A stretch of 64,000 nucleotides of DNA, taken from NCBI GenBank assembly GCA_963827855.1, contig CAWHBY010000001.1, positions 434,001 through 498,000 of the forward strand, given 5' to 3'. A program made the position numbers and the translations under genes. Below are positions 44,058 through 53,572 of the stretch, one piece after another (position 1 is the first letter of the stretch; each line of letters starts with the position of its first letter). The notes below the pieces were generated by a model, which made no database searches, had not been told where the DNA came from, and saw only the letters and a list, made by a program, of their open reading frames with translations. The stretch is from DTPU01 sp963827855. Its GTDB lineage: Bacteria > Planctomycetota > Phycisphaerae > Sedimentisphaerales > Anaerobacaceae.

Positions 44058-47048
44058 ATGTGTAGAAGAGTGATTTGGGCGTGCGGATTGGCAGTGGTGT
44101 TGGATCTGGCCCTGACGGGTATGGGCCGCGCCAAGGACTCTAGTCTCTTGGGATGGTGGAAGCTCGATGAGGGAGCGGGCGGCGTTGCCACCGACTCGTC
44201 GGGCCGGGGCAACGATGGGAAGATCTCGAATCCCACAGGTGGCCTGGGTCTACAGGGTGCGGCCTGGGTGGTGGATGCGGAGCGACCGGGAGTCCTCAGC
44301 TTCAGCGGGAATGACTCTGCCGGGACCTGGGTCGACTGCGGCATGATCATTCCGAAGATGACACTGACGAACAAGTTCACGTGGGTATTCTGGGCCAAGC
44401 AAGACGCCTCGCAGACGACTGAGGTGCCTGGCCAGGGCAATGACGTGGTCCTGGGGAACCGCTACAACGGAACGCAATCGCCCCTGCAGTTCATCAAGGT
44501 CACGCCCACGCACTTTGAGTACTACAACGCCGCCCTGTACGGGATTACCTTCCCGAGCCCCATGCCAGCCAGCACCTGGGTCCACCACGCCGTTGTCAAG
44601 GATGGGACCGCCCTGACCTACTATCGGGACGGTGAGGAAGCGGCCACCAGCGCGGTAACAGTGACCATCGATCCCAATCCCTTCTACATGGGAGGGGACG
44701 GGACGTCCGAGCACTGGGCAGGGATGCTGAGCGATGTGAGGATCTACGAGCGGGCCCTGTCGCAGGGCGAGGTTCGGAGCGTCATGAAGGGCGATGTGGA
44801 GCTGGCCTCCCAGCCGGTTCCCGCGGACAAGGCGACGGATGTGCCGCGAGACGTGGTCTTGGCGTGGACTGCAGGCAAGTACGCCCAGACCCACGATATC
44901 TACTTCGGGGCTGCGTTTGATGACGTCAACACCGCCAACAGGGCCATCCCCCTGGATGTGCTGGCCAGCCAGGGTCAGGAAGGCACTGTCTTCGACCCCG
45001 CCGGTCCGCTCACCTTTGGTCAGACGTACTACTGGCGGGTGGATGAGGTCAATGCCCCGGACAAGCCCGGCACGTACAAGGGCGAGGTCTGGGGCTTCAC
45101 GAGTGAGCCCTATGGTTACCCGGTCAAGCCGGTCAAGGCCACGGCATCCAGCTCCATGGCGAGCACCATGGGACCTGACAAGACCATCGATGGGTCCGGA
45201 CTCGACGCAGCCACGGATGAGCACTCCGTCTCTGCATCCCAGATGTGGCTCAGCAAGAAGGGCCAATCCCCGGTCTGGATCCAGTACGAGTTCGATTCAG
45301 TCTACAAGCTCCACCAGATGTGGGTGTGGAACTCCAATCAATCCATTGAGCTGGACGTTGGGTTCGGCGCCAAGGACGTGACGGTCGAGACCTCGCTGGA
45401 TGCGACTGCCTGGACGGCCCTGGCGGATGTCCCGGAACTCGCCCAGGCCACGGGAGAGCCCAATTACGTGCACAATACGACCGTTGACTTTGGCGGCGTA
45501 CAGGCCAAGTTTGTGAAGCTGACCATCAAGAGCAACTGGGCGGACGGCACCAAGCAGGGCGGCCTCAGTGAGGTGCGGTTCTTCTACGTGCCCGTCAAGG
45601 CCTTTGGCCCTACCCCGGCCAACGGGGGCGCCGGTGCGGCCTTGAATGCGGTACTCAACTGGAGACCCGGTCGCGAGGCCGTCAAACACAACGTGACCCT
45701 CAGCGGTGATGCCAACGCCGTGACCCAGGGCACTGCGCCGGTCAAGACCGTCACTGACCACAGCCTTGCCCTTGGGCCGCTGGGCCTGGAGTATGGCAGG
45801 ACCTACTACTGGAAGGTCACCGAAGCCAATGACGCGGCTGCGACCCAGTCCTGGGAAGGCGACCTCTGGAGTTTCACCACCGTCGGCTATGGTGCGGTGG
45901 ACGACTTTGAGTCCTACAACGACACGTGCAATCGGGTGTTCTTCAGTTGGGTGGACGGCTTCGGCCACTCTGGCTCCCCGGACTGCAGCGTCCCAGCCTC
46001 TGGCGGCAACGGCACGGGTTCGACCGTGGGCAACACCAATCCGCCGTTCGCTGAGAAGACGACCATCCATGGCGGCGGGCAGTCCATGCCCATGTGGTTT
46101 GACAACACCAAGAGTCCGTTCTACTCCGAGACCCAGAAGGAGTGGCCGACTGGCCAGGACTGGACCCTGGGTGGCGCCAACACCCTGACCTTGTGGGTAC
46201 GCGGGGATGCAGCCTCCTTTGTGGAGGTCTCTCCAGGGACGATCATCATGAACGGCACGGGCACGGACATCTGGGACGCCTCGGATCAGTTCCGGTTTGC
46301 GTACAAGGCCCTCAAGGGCAATGGCTCCATTGTGGCCAAGGTCGAGGGCGTGGCCCTGACCAACGAGTGGGCCAAGGCAGGCGTGATGATCCGCGAAAGC
46401 GCAGCCACCGGGTCCAGGCATGCCTTTGTGGCCGTGACGCCCACGGCCAGCCACGGCATCTCCTACCAGCGCCGCGTGGACACGGACGTGGCTACCAACC
46501 AGGCCACGGACATCGCCGACACGCCGGTCCCCCAGTGGATCAAGCTGACCCGCAACGGCGGCACGTTCACGGCCCAGTATTCGAGCAATGGAACCACGTG
46601 GACGGACATCGCGGTTTCACCCGCCGTGTCGATCACCATGGCCAACGATGTGCTCATCGGCCTGGCGGTGACCGGCCATGCGGCGGGTTCCGTGTGTGGC
46701 GCTACGTTCTCCAACGTCTCGACCACGGGTGGAGTCTCGGGTGCGTGGCAGGTGGCGGAGGTTGGCGCAGCGCAGGAGGCAGGCAATACGCCGGAGTCTT
46801 TCTACGTGGCACTCCAGGACAGCGCCGGCAAGCTGGCGGTCGTCAGTCACCCAGACAAGACCGTGATCGCCACGGGCATCTGGCAGCGGTGGGACATCCC
46901 GTCGAGCCAGTTCACGTCAGCGGGGCTCAACCTGGGGAGCATCAAGAAGATGATCCTCGGTATTGGCGATCGCAGTGCCCCCAAGGCAGGCGGTGCGGGC
47001 AAGCTCTACATCGACGACATCCAGTTGACCCGGGCGGTCAAGCCGTAG
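44058..47048 (+). CDS. Large secreted LamG/discoidin multi-domain protein
   Basis: ATG 44058 follows GGAGGA and begins a signal peptide (VIWACGLAVVLDLALTGMG). The 996-residue product reads in order: LamG/concanavalin (LGWWKLDEGAGGVATDSSGR, about 30-240), fibronectin-like (VPRDVVLAWTAGKYAQTHDI, about 250-345), discoidin F5/8C (KATASSSMASTMGPDKTIDG to LSEVRFFYV, about 350-515), a second fibronectin-like module, a VDDFESYNDTC jelly roll, and a final beta module ending KLYIDDIQLTRA. The second half is closely similar to the protein at 2-1624. Probably an exported glycan-binding or surface protein; no catalytic motif seen. Confidence 0.88.
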   Translation: MCRRVIWACGLAVVLDLALTGMGRAKDSSLLGWWKLDEGAGGVATDSSGRGNDGKISNPTGGLGLQGAAWVVDAERPGVLSFSGNDSAGTWVDCGMIIPKMTLTNKFTWVFWAKQDASQTTEVPGQGNDVVLGNRYNGTQSPLQFIKVTPTHFEYYNAALYGITFPSPMPASTWVHHAVVKDGTALTYYRDGEEAATSAVTVTIDPNPFYMGGDGTSEHWAGMLSDVRIYERALSQGEVRSVMKGDVELASQPVPADKATDVPRDVVLAWTAGKYAQTHDIYFGAAFDDVNTANRAIPLDVLASQGQEGTVFDPAGPLTFGQTYYWRVDEVNAPDKPGTYKGEVWGFTSEPYGYPVKPVKATASSSMASTMGPDKTIDGSGLDAATDEHSVSASQMWLSKKGQSPVWIQYEFDSVYKLHQMWVWNSNQSIELDVGFGAKDVTVETSLDATAWTALADVPELAQATGEPNYVHNTTVDFGGVQAKFVKLTIKSNWADGTKQGGLSEVRFFYVPVKAFGPTPANGGAGAALNAVLNWRPGREAVKHNVTLSGDANAVTQGTAPVKTVTDHSLALGPLGLEYGRTYYWKVTEANDAAATQSWEGDLWSFTTVGYGAVDDFESYNDTCNRVFFSWVDGFGHSGSPDCSVPASGGNGTGSTVGNTNPPFAEKTTIHGGGQSMPMWFDNTKSPFYSETQKEWPTGQDWTLGGANTLTLWVRGDAASFVEVSPGTIIMNGTGTDIWDASDQFRFAYKALKGNGSIVAKVEGVALTNEWAKAGVMIRESAATGSRHAFVAVTPTASHGISYQRRVDTDVATNQATDIADTPVPQWIKLTRNGGTFTAQYSSNGTTWTDIAVSPAVSITMANDVLIGLAVTGHAAGSVCGATFSNVSTTGGVSGAWQVAEVGAAQEAGNTPESFYVALQDSAGKLAVVSHPDKTVIATGIWQRWDIPSSQFTSAGLNLGSIKKMILGIGDRSAPKAGGAGKLYIDDIQLTRAVKP

Positions 47049-47298
47049 CCTGGCCGCTCCGCGACGGTATTTGGGGAGACGACTCGCACAAGGGCCTGTT
47101 CCATCGGGGAGCAGGCCCTCTCTTTGGTGTGCGAGACGGAGTCACACGCCGAGGCCGGAAAATGCGCAGAAGTTAGTGGCCACGGGTATTGAGACCCAAG
47201 GCCAAGCCCTGGTATCATGTCGGGTAACTGGATGACCCACAGCCTGTGGGTCAGTCCTCCCCAGCAATTGTCTTTGCAGATTGGAAAGGGAGTCACGG

Positions 47299-48516
47299 AT
47301 GAAGCGAACCTCTCTCGCTTGGATGGTCGTTGTGCTCACGGCCATCGTCTGCCATCGCGATGTCAGGGCTGTGGCCACCTTTGGCGACGACCTCCAGTTC
47401 CTGCGACAGCATGCCCAGGTGGTCGTGCTTTCGGACAATTCAGGCCAGGCGCAGGTGACTGTGGTCCCTGCCTGGCAGGCCCACGTGATGACCAGCACGG
47501 CCAAGGGACTCGCTGGGGCGAGCTTCGGCTGGGTCAACCGCGACCTGATTGCCTCAGGCAAGCCCACGCCTCACATGAACGCCCTGGGTGGCGAGGACCG
47601 CTTCTGGCTCGGCCCTGAAGGCGGCCAGTTCTCCATCTTCTTTGCCAAGGGCGTGCCCTTCGACCTGGAGCACTGGTTCACGCCTCCTTCCATCGACACG
47701 GAGCCCTTTCAGGTCATCAGCCAGGAGTCTGATCGCGTCGTGTGCGGCCGTTCCATCCAGTTGGAGAACTACTCGGGCACGAAGCTCAGCCTCGACGTCC
47801 GGCGGGAGGTCCGGCTGGTGAGTGCAGCAGACTCCCTTGCGAAGATCCACGTCAGTCTGCCGTCAGACGTCAACGCCGTGGCATTCGAGTCGGTCAACTC
47901 CATCAAGAACACCGGCAGCCAACCCTGGCGCAAGGAGTCTGGACTGCTCTCAATCTGGATACTCGGCATGTTCAATGCCTCTGACCGGTCCACTGTGGTG
48001 GTGCCCTTCGAGAAGGGTCCTGAATCGGCCCGCGGGCCCATCGTCAATGACACCTATTTTGGCAAGGTCCCGGCAGACCGGCTGGTAGTCAAAGAGGGTG
48101 TCCTGTTCTTCAAGGCAGACGCCAACTACCGCAGCAAGATCGGGCTCTCTCCTCGCAGGGCCAGGCCGCTGCTCGCCAGCTACGACGCGACGAATCACGC
48201 CCTGACGCTCGTCCAGTTCACGCTTCCTGCAGGCGTGACCGACTACGTCAACTCGATGTGGAAGATCCAGGACGATCCCTTCAGCGGCGATGCGGCGAAC
48301 AGCTACAACGACGGCCCTGCCCAGCCCGGCCAGAAACAGATGGGCCGGTTCTATGAGATAGAGAGCTCCTCGCCCGCACTGGCCCTCGCGCCCGACCAGT
48401 CCGCCGAGCACGTTCACAGGACCATCCATCTTCAGGCCAGCGACAAGTCGCTCGATGCAGTAGCCCGTGCCGCCTTGGGTGTCAGTCTGGATGAGATCAA
48501 GACCGCATTGAAGTAG
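47299..48516 (+). CDS. Secreted DUF6786-like protein (galactose-mutarotase-type fold)
   Basis: ATG 47299 lies behind GGAAAGGGAG and opens a signal peptide (RTSLAWMVVVLTAIVC). The 405-residue product is beta-rich with NALGGEDRFWLGPEGGQFSI, typical of DUF6786 proteins as I remember them, and VYRxxxDPF-like SMWKIQDDPFSGDAANSYND. The fold resembles sugar mutarotase superfamily sandwiches. Catalytic activity unknown. It lies directly upstream of the GH116 gene (14 bases), pointing to a common operon. Confidence 0.65.
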   Translation: MKRTSLAWMVVVLTAIVCHRDVRAVATFGDDLQFLRQHAQVVVLSDNSGQAQVTVVPAWQAHVMTSTAKGLAGASFGWVNRDLIASGKPTPHMNALGGEDRFWLGPEGGQFSIFFAKGVPFDLEHWFTPPSIDTEPFQVISQESDRVVCGRSIQLENYSGTKLSLDVRREVRLVSAADSLAKIHVSLPSDVNAVAFESVNSIKNTGSQPWRKESGLLSIWILGMFNASDRSTVVVPFEKGPESARGPIVNDTYFGKVPADRLVVKEGVLFFKADANYRSKIGLSPRRARPLLASYDATNHALTLVQFTLPAGVTDYVNSMWKIQDDPFSGDAANSYNDGPAQPGQKQMGRFYEIESSSPALALAPDQSAEHVHRTIHLQASDKSLDAVARAALGVSLDEIKTALK

Positions 48517-48530
48517 CTGAGGTCGACCTC

Positions 48531-51002
48531 ATGGCGCAACGGAAGGAGAACGCGTCATCCGTTCCTACCCCGCAGTCGTCCTGCTGCTCGGGGCGATGCT
48601 CGTGCGGGTCCGACAGCGGGGCCCTGGGCCGCAGGGAGTTCATCAAGCTGGGTGGCCTGGCCGCAGCAGGCCTGGTCCTGGCAGACCTGCCTGTGATGGC
48701 GGGCCCCTTCACGCGGGATGACTTTCAGAAGCTCGTGCCGCTGGATAAGAGGCTGAGCCCAGAGTGGGTCCTGTCGCTGACTGAGCGCGGGACTCCTGCG
48801 GCCTTCCGGTGGCCCCAATCCGAGAAGATCGGCATGCCGATCGGCGGCGTGACCTGCGGCCAGGTCTACATCGGCGGAGACGGCAGGCTCTGGCACTGGG
48901 ACATCTTCAACCATCACATCGGCACCGGCGCAGAGCACTATGCCAAGCCGATGTCACCCGCGTCGCCCTTCGAACAGGGATTCGCGGTCCGGGTGACCAG
49001 GGCGGGCTCCTCTCAGGTCCGCCGCCTGGATCACACGGGCTGGGCCGAAGTCTCATTCCAGGGTCAGTACCCGGTCGCGGAGGTCGAGTACAAGGACCCC
49101 GCCTGCCCCGTCACCGCCACCTTGGAGGCCTTCTCGCCCTTCATCCCGCTCAATACCGCCGACTCCTCGCTGCCAGTCACTGTCCTGCAGTGGCATCTGA
49201 CCAACACGTCCAGTGAGGCGGTGGAGGTCGAGATCGCAGGCTGGCTGGAGAACGCCCTGTGCCCCCAATCCTCCAACCTGCATACCGTCCAGCGGGTCAA
49301 CCGTGTGCTGCGGACCCAGGGCCGGGTCTTCCTGGAATGCAGCGCCAGGCAGGGGCCGGAGGACGCCACCCGGCGGCCGGACGTCGTGTTCGAGGAGTTC
49401 GACAAGGCCACCTATGAGGGCTGGTCCGTGACAGGGACCGCCTTCGGCCAGGGCCCTGTCAGCCAGAAGCAGGTCCCTAACTATCAAGGGACGCTGGGCA
49501 TCCACGGAGAGCGGGCGGTGAATACGCACTCGGCTTCCCCGGCTGGCGACGTCGGCGCCCGGGACGCTGCCAAGGGTATGCTCACGAGCAAGACCTTCAC
49601 GATCGATCGCCGCTACATCACCTTCCTGATTGGTGGCGGTAGCCACAAGGGGAAGACCAGCCTGAACCTCCTGGTGGATGGCGCGGCGGTGGCGTCTGCC
49701 ACGGGCGCAGACGACAATCGGATGCGGCCCGGCCATCTAGACGTGCGGCAGTGGGAAGGCAAGACAGGGCAATTGCAGATCGTGGACGATGAATCCGGCG
49801 GCTGGGGCAACATCGGCGTGGACCACATCGTCTTCAGCGACAGGCCGGGTGTGCCGCAGCGTCCGCTTGACCAGGAGCCCGACTTCGGCACCATGGGCCT
49901 GGCGCTGCTGCAGGGCCAGGACGGCCAGGCCTGGTTTGCGGCGTCATCGATCGGTACGGGCTTGGCTAGCGAGAAGGCGTTCGATGCGTCCTCCAGGTCC
50001 GACGCGCCTGCAGCCCAGACTGCGGACCAGCCGCTGATCGGGGCCTTGGGACGGACGCTCACTTTGAAGGCCGGTGACTCAGCCACCGTGACCTTCCTCG
50101 TGGCCTGGCACCTTCCCAACCTCAAGATGGACAGGCTCCCGCCAGGCAGATTCTACGGCCAGCGGTTCAGCTCCGCCAAGGCAGTGGCCGACTACGTCGC
50201 AGCGAACTTTGACCGCCTGGCAGGCCAGACCCGGCTGTGGCACGACACGTGGTACGACTCGACCCTGCCCTATTGGTTCCTGGACCGCACCTTCCTCAAC
50301 ACCTCGATCCTGGCTACGTCCACCTGCTTCAGGCTTGGAGACGGCCGGTTCTGGGCCTGGGAGGGTGTGGGATGCTGCCACGGCACGTGCGGACACGTCT
50401 GGCAGTACGCACACGCCATGGCCAGGCTCTTTCCTGAGCTGGAGCGGATGACCCGCGAGCACGTGGACTTCGGCCTCGCGATGATGCCCGATGGCGCGAT
50501 CCACTTCCGCGGTGAGTTCAACGACTTCCCTGCCATCGATAGCCAGGCGGGGACCGTGCTGCGGGCACTCCGCGAGCACCAGATGTCGACGGATGCCGCC
50601 TTCCTGAAGCGGAACTGGCCACAGATCAAGCGGGCCGCGCAGTGGCTGATGGCCAAGGATGGCAACGCGGACGGCGTGATCGAGGGCAACCAGCACAACA
50701 CGCTCGACACCGACTGGTTCGGCCCCGTGGCCTGGCTCAGCGGGCTGTACCTGGCCGCACTTCTGGCCAGCGAGGAGATGGCCAAGGAGGCTGGCGACCT
50801 GGACTTTGCCGGGCAGTGCCATGCGATCGTCGAGAAGGGCCGCAAGAAACTCGTGACGGAGCTTTTTGACGGCGAGTACTTCATCAACAAGGTGGACCCC
50901 GGCACACGCAGACGCCATCAACTCCGGCACGGGCTGCGAGATCGACCAGGTCTTTGGCCAGAGCTGGGCGTTCCAGGTCGGGCTGCCTCGCGTCTTGCCT
51001 GA
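48531..51002 (+). CDS. GH116 (GBA2-like) glycoside hydrolase, first part of a frameshifted gene
   Basis: ATG 48531 starts a twin-arginine-type signal (GRREFIKLGGLAAAGLVLAD) after a Cys-rich leader. The N-terminal beta-sandwich (GVTCGQVYIGGDGRLWHWDI) and a discoidin/CBM-like insert (about 280-430) precede the (alpha/alpha)6 catalytic domain with CHGTCGHVWQYAHAMARLFP and the likely nucleophile Glu718 in DGVIEGNQHNTLDTDW. At 50897-50900 a CCCC run puts the frame out; with CCC it would read VDPAHADAINSGTGCEI and continue in the next entry. GH116 enzymes cleave beta-glucosides, beta-xylosides or glucosylceramide-like substrates. Confidence 0.83.
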   Translation: MAQRKENASSVPTPQSSCCSGRCSCGSDSGALGRREFIKLGGLAAAGLVLADLPVMAGPFTRDDFQKLVPLDKRLSPEWVLSLTERGTPAAFRWPQSEKIGMPIGGVTCGQVYIGGDGRLWHWDIFNHHIGTGAEHYAKPMSPASPFEQGFAVRVTRAGSSQVRRLDHTGWAEVSFQGQYPVAEVEYKDPACPVTATLEAFSPFIPLNTADSSLPVTVLQWHLTNTSSEAVEVEIAGWLENALCPQSSNLHTVQRVNRVLRTQGRVFLECSARQGPEDATRRPDVVFEEFDKATYEGWSVTGTAFGQGPVSQKQVPNYQGTLGIHGERAVNTHSASPAGDVGARDAAKGMLTSKTFTIDRRYITFLIGGGSHKGKTSLNLLVDGAAVASATGADDNRMRPGHLDVRQWEGKTGQLQIVDDESGGWGNIGVDHIVFSDRPGVPQRPLDQEPDFGTMGLALLQGQDGQAWFAASSIGTGLASEKAFDASSRSDAPAAQTADQPLIGALGRTLTLKAGDSATVTFLVAWHLPNLKMDRLPPGRFYGQRFSSAKAVADYVAANFDRLAGQTRLWHDTWYDSTLPYWFLDRTFLNTSILATSTCFRLGDGRFWAWEGVGCCHGTCGHVWQYAHAMARLFPELERMTREHVDFGLAMMPDGAIHFRGEFNDFPAIDSQAGTVLRALREHQMSTDAAFLKRNWPQIKRAAQWLMAKDGNADGVIEGNQHNTLDTDWFGPVAWLSGLYLAALLASEEMAKEAGDLDFAGQCHAIVEKGRKKLVTELFDGEYFINKVDPGTRRRHQLRHGLRDRPGLWPELGVPGRAASRLA

Positions 51003-51759
51003 GAAGGAGACGCGTGCCGCGCTCCAATCGCTGTGGAAGTACAACTTCACACCCGACGTGGGGCCCTACCGCGAGGCCTACAAGCCGGGCCGCTGGTACG
51101 CGATGCCGGGCGAGGCAGGGCTCCTGATGTGCACTTTCCCACGATCCGACTGGGACTACAGCCAGGCCAAGGGCAAGGGCGCCGACTGGGCGGCAGGCTA
51201 CTTCAACGAGTGCATGAACGGCTTTGAGTACCAGGTCGCGGGACACATGATCTGGGAGGGGATGGTCCAGGAGGGACTGGCGATCACGCGGGCCGTGCAC
51301 GACCGCTATCACGCGACCCGTCGCAATCCCTGGAATGAGGTGGAGTGCGGCGATCATTACGCCCGGTCCATGGCCAGTTACGGTGTGTTTCTGGCTGCAT
51401 GCGGTTACGAGGTCCATGGCCCCAAGGGCCACCTGGGCTTTGCACCCCGCCTGAGGCCAGAGGACTTCATCGCAGCCTTCACTTCGCCGGAAGGATGGGG
51501 CAGGTTCAGCCAGAAGGCAGGAGGTTCTCGCCAGATCGCCCGTATCGAGGTCAGATGGGGCAGGCTGCGCCTGAAGACGCTGGCCCTGGGTCTGGTCGGG
51601 GGAGTGACAGCGACGGGCGCCCAGGTGCGGCTGGCGGGCAAAGCCATCGAGGCCAGCCTGAAGACCGAGGGCCGCCGTGCCACTGTCATATTGTCGTCAG
51701 ATGTGATTCTGAATACAAAGGACGTCCTGGAAGTCACACTCAGCACGAACAAGAGTTGA
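50866..51759 (+). CDS. GH116 glycoside hydrolase, C-terminal part after the frameshift
   Basis: The true continuation begins near 50900 with PAHADAINSGTGCEIDQVFG. It completes the barrel, including ADWAAGYFNECMNGFEYQVA and GHMIWEGMVQEGLAITRAVH, where GH116 enzymes carry the acid/base region, and ends with a small beta domain. The first residues (MTASTSSTRWT) are out-of-frame artefacts. Joined, the enzyme would be about 1075 residues. Confidence 0.8.
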   Translation: MTASTSSTRWTPAHADAINSGTGCEIDQVFGQSWAFQVGLPRVLPEKETRAALQSLWKYNFTPDVGPYREAYKPGRWYAMPGEAGLLMCTFPRSDWDYSQAKGKGADWAAGYFNECMNGFEYQVAGHMIWEGMVQEGLAITRAVHDRYHATRRNPWNEVECGDHYARSMASYGVFLAACGYEVHGPKGHLGFAPRLRPEDFIAAFTSPEGWGRFSQKAGGSRQIARIEVRWGRLRLKTLALGLVGGVTATGAQVRLAGKAIEASLKTEGRRATVILSSDVILNTKDVLEVTLSTNKS

Positions 51760-51830
51760 ATGGTCGGGAGGCCAAACATAATGAATGGGCATGTTTAAGC
51801 CATAATATGGGTCGCGCCCCAGCGATTCGA

Positions 51831-51886
51831 CGATCTGACCACTTAACCATTTAGCCATTCAACCATTTGACCACTTAACGATCTAT
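51831..51886. repeat. Octad tandem repeat, CCAYTTRA family
   Basis: Seven degenerate 8-bp units in a row: CGATCTGA, CCACTTAA, CCATTTAG, CCATTCAA, CCATTTGA, CCACTTAA, CGATCTAT. Located between the GH116 and GH172 genes; one CCATCTAA-like unit recurs near 53547. Confidence 0.75.
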
Positions 51887-51901
51887 GATTCGGAGTCTGC
51901 C

Positions 51902-52441
51902 ATGGCTATGAGATGCTGGTTCTGGCTGTGCCTGTGTGTCGCGATGCCCTGCGTGGGATGGGCCCAGCCCTTGGAGCAACTGGCCAGGCCCCAGGAGGGC
52001 CGGTCGATGCGGGCTACCTCCACGATGCGGGTGGGCGAGGTCCGCAGGGGCGACGGCCAGCGCAAGATTGACCCGCAGGCGGACCCGAAGGGCGACCTTG
52101 AGGAGGCGAGCAACTGGGACAACTTCAGGGTCCCGCCGGGCGAGACCCACGTGCTGCTGGATGCCAAGGGGCCTGGCGTGATCACCCATATCTGGATCAC
52201 GTTCCTGGGGCCCGAGCCGACAGGATTGGGCCAAGCAGGGCTCAGCCAACCACCAGGAGATGCTCCTGCGGATGTATTGGGATGGCTCCAAGCGTCCGGC
52301 CGTAGAGGCGCCCGTCGGCGACTTCTTTGCCAACTGCTTCGGGAAGCGGAGCGAGGTCATCAGCCTGCCCGTGGTCGTGGAGGACGCGGACTCGTACAAC
52401 TGTTTCTGGAACATGCCCTTCCGCAAGTCTGCACGGATTGA
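51902..52441 (+). CDS. GH172 (DUF2961) protein, N-terminal part, frameshifted
   Basis: ATG 51902 opens a signal peptide (RCWFWLCLCVAMPCVGWAQP). The family start follows: NWDNFRVPPGETHVLLDAKG and GPGVITHIWITFLGPEP. The frame is lost at about 52219; the correct continuation is QDWAKQGSANHQEMLLRMYW in another frame, so residues after PEP in this frame are artefacts. GH172 members include fructofuranosidases, arabinofuranosidases and difructose-anhydride-forming enzymes. Confidence 0.78.
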   Translation: MAMRCWFWLCLCVAMPCVGWAQPLEQLARPQEGRSMRATSTMRVGEVRRGDGQRKIDPQADPKGDLEEASNWDNFRVPPGETHVLLDAKGPGVITHIWITFLGPEPTGLGQAGLSQPPGDAPADVLGWLQASGRRGARRRLLCQLLREAERGHQPARGRGGRGLVQLFLEHALPQVCTD

Positions 52442-52853
52442 GATCGTCAATGAGAGCGACAAGACGATCAACCTGCTCTACTACAACATCGACTGGATCA
52501 AGAAGGACAGGCTCCCTGCGAACACGCCCTATTTCTATGCCCAGTACAGGCAGGAGTATCCTGTCCGGAAGGGCAAGGACTACGTGCTCCTCGACACCCA
52601 GGGCAAGGGCCATTACGTGGGCACTGTGCTGGCGGTTCGTACGCGGAGCCCCGCCTGGTTCGGCGAGGGCGACGAGAAGATCTATATCGACGGCGAGGCC
52701 AAGGTGCTCCATCTGGGGTACGGGCACAGAGGACTACTTCCTCTCTGCCTGGGGACTGAAGCGAACCAGCACACCCTATTTCGGCGTGCCGTATTTCGAC
52801 CAGTGGGGCATCGTGGGAGGGCACACGAGCGCCTATCGCTGGCACATCAATGA
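52221..52853 (+). CDS. GH172 (DUF2961) protein, middle part between two frameshifts
   Basis: This frame carries QDWAKQGSANHQEMLLRMYW, DGSKRPAVEAPVGDFFANCF, VVEDADSYNCFWNMPFRKSA and AWFGEGDEKIYIDGEAKVLH, all standard GH172 segments. At the GGGG run 52714-52717 it leaves register; with GGG it would read LHLGTGTEDYF and join the next frame. No start codon is needed because it is internal to one gene, 51902-53541. Confidence 0.78.
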   Translation, partial: QDWAKQGSANHQEMLLRMYWDGSKRPAVEAPVGDFFANCFGKRSEVISLPVVVEDADSYNCFWNMPFRKSARIEIVNESDKTINLLYYNIDWIKKDRLPANTPYFYAQYRQEYPVRKGKDYVLLDTQGKGHYVGTVLAVRTRSPAWFGEGDEKIYIDGEAKVLHLGYGHRGLLPLCLGTEANQHTLFRRAVFRPVGHRGRAHERLSLAHQ

Positions 52854-53541
52854 CCCCTTGGTCTTCAACAAAGGGATCCGGGTCACGATGGAGCACTTTG
52901 GATGGATCTCTCCGGATGAGAATCCCAACTACAAGAGCATGAGCTGGAATGAGCGGGAGGACGACTACTCCAGCGTCGCGTTCTGGTACCAGACAGGCAC
53001 GCCGACCTTCGAGGCCCGCGCACCCCACAGCCGCGAGCGCAAGTTGCCGAGCCTGGACCGCATGGTCGTGTATGCCCGTGACTTCAATGATCCCAAGTAC
53101 CACGGCGCAGGCGAGGCCGGTCCCCAGACGCTGGATCTCTACGACGGGCCGCAGCTTCTGTACAGGCCTGAAAGGCAGGAAGGGGCATGGATCGAGATCC
53201 CCTTCGAGATCAAGAAGAAGGAGCCGTTGCGTCTGCTGCTCAACGTGACCAAGGCGGACGACTTCGGCCAATACCAGGCCAGCCTCAACGGCGTCAAGCT
53301 CCGTGGTCCTGTGGACCTCTTCAGTGAGACGGTCTCCAGCGAGGAGTTCCACCTGCTCGACTTCTGGCCTGAGCCGGGCATCTATACGCTCCGGCTGGAG
53401 TGCACGGGCAAGGACCCGCGGTCCAAGGGATACTACCTGGGTATCGAGTCCGTGCGGCTTCGCGAGCGGAGGCCCCGCGTCACGGAGATGGGACACGACA
53501 AGAACAAGGACTGGCAGAAGGAACACCTGCTCTATGAGTAG
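52718..53541 (+). CDS. GH172 (DUF2961) protein, C-terminal part
   Basis: Begins with the family signature GTGTEDYFLSAWGLK, then TPYFGVPYFDQWGIVGGHTS, YRWHINDPLVFNKGIRVTME and EREDDYSSVAFWYQTG, and ends with a beta-sandwich accessory domain (YTLRLECTGKDPRSKGYYLG). The complete corrected protein would be about 545 residues. It lies upstream of a second, intact GH172 gene, 31 bases apart, so the two are likely one operon. Confidence 0.8.
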
Positions 53542-53572
53542 TTTAACCATCTAACAAGGCGTGGAGGAATCT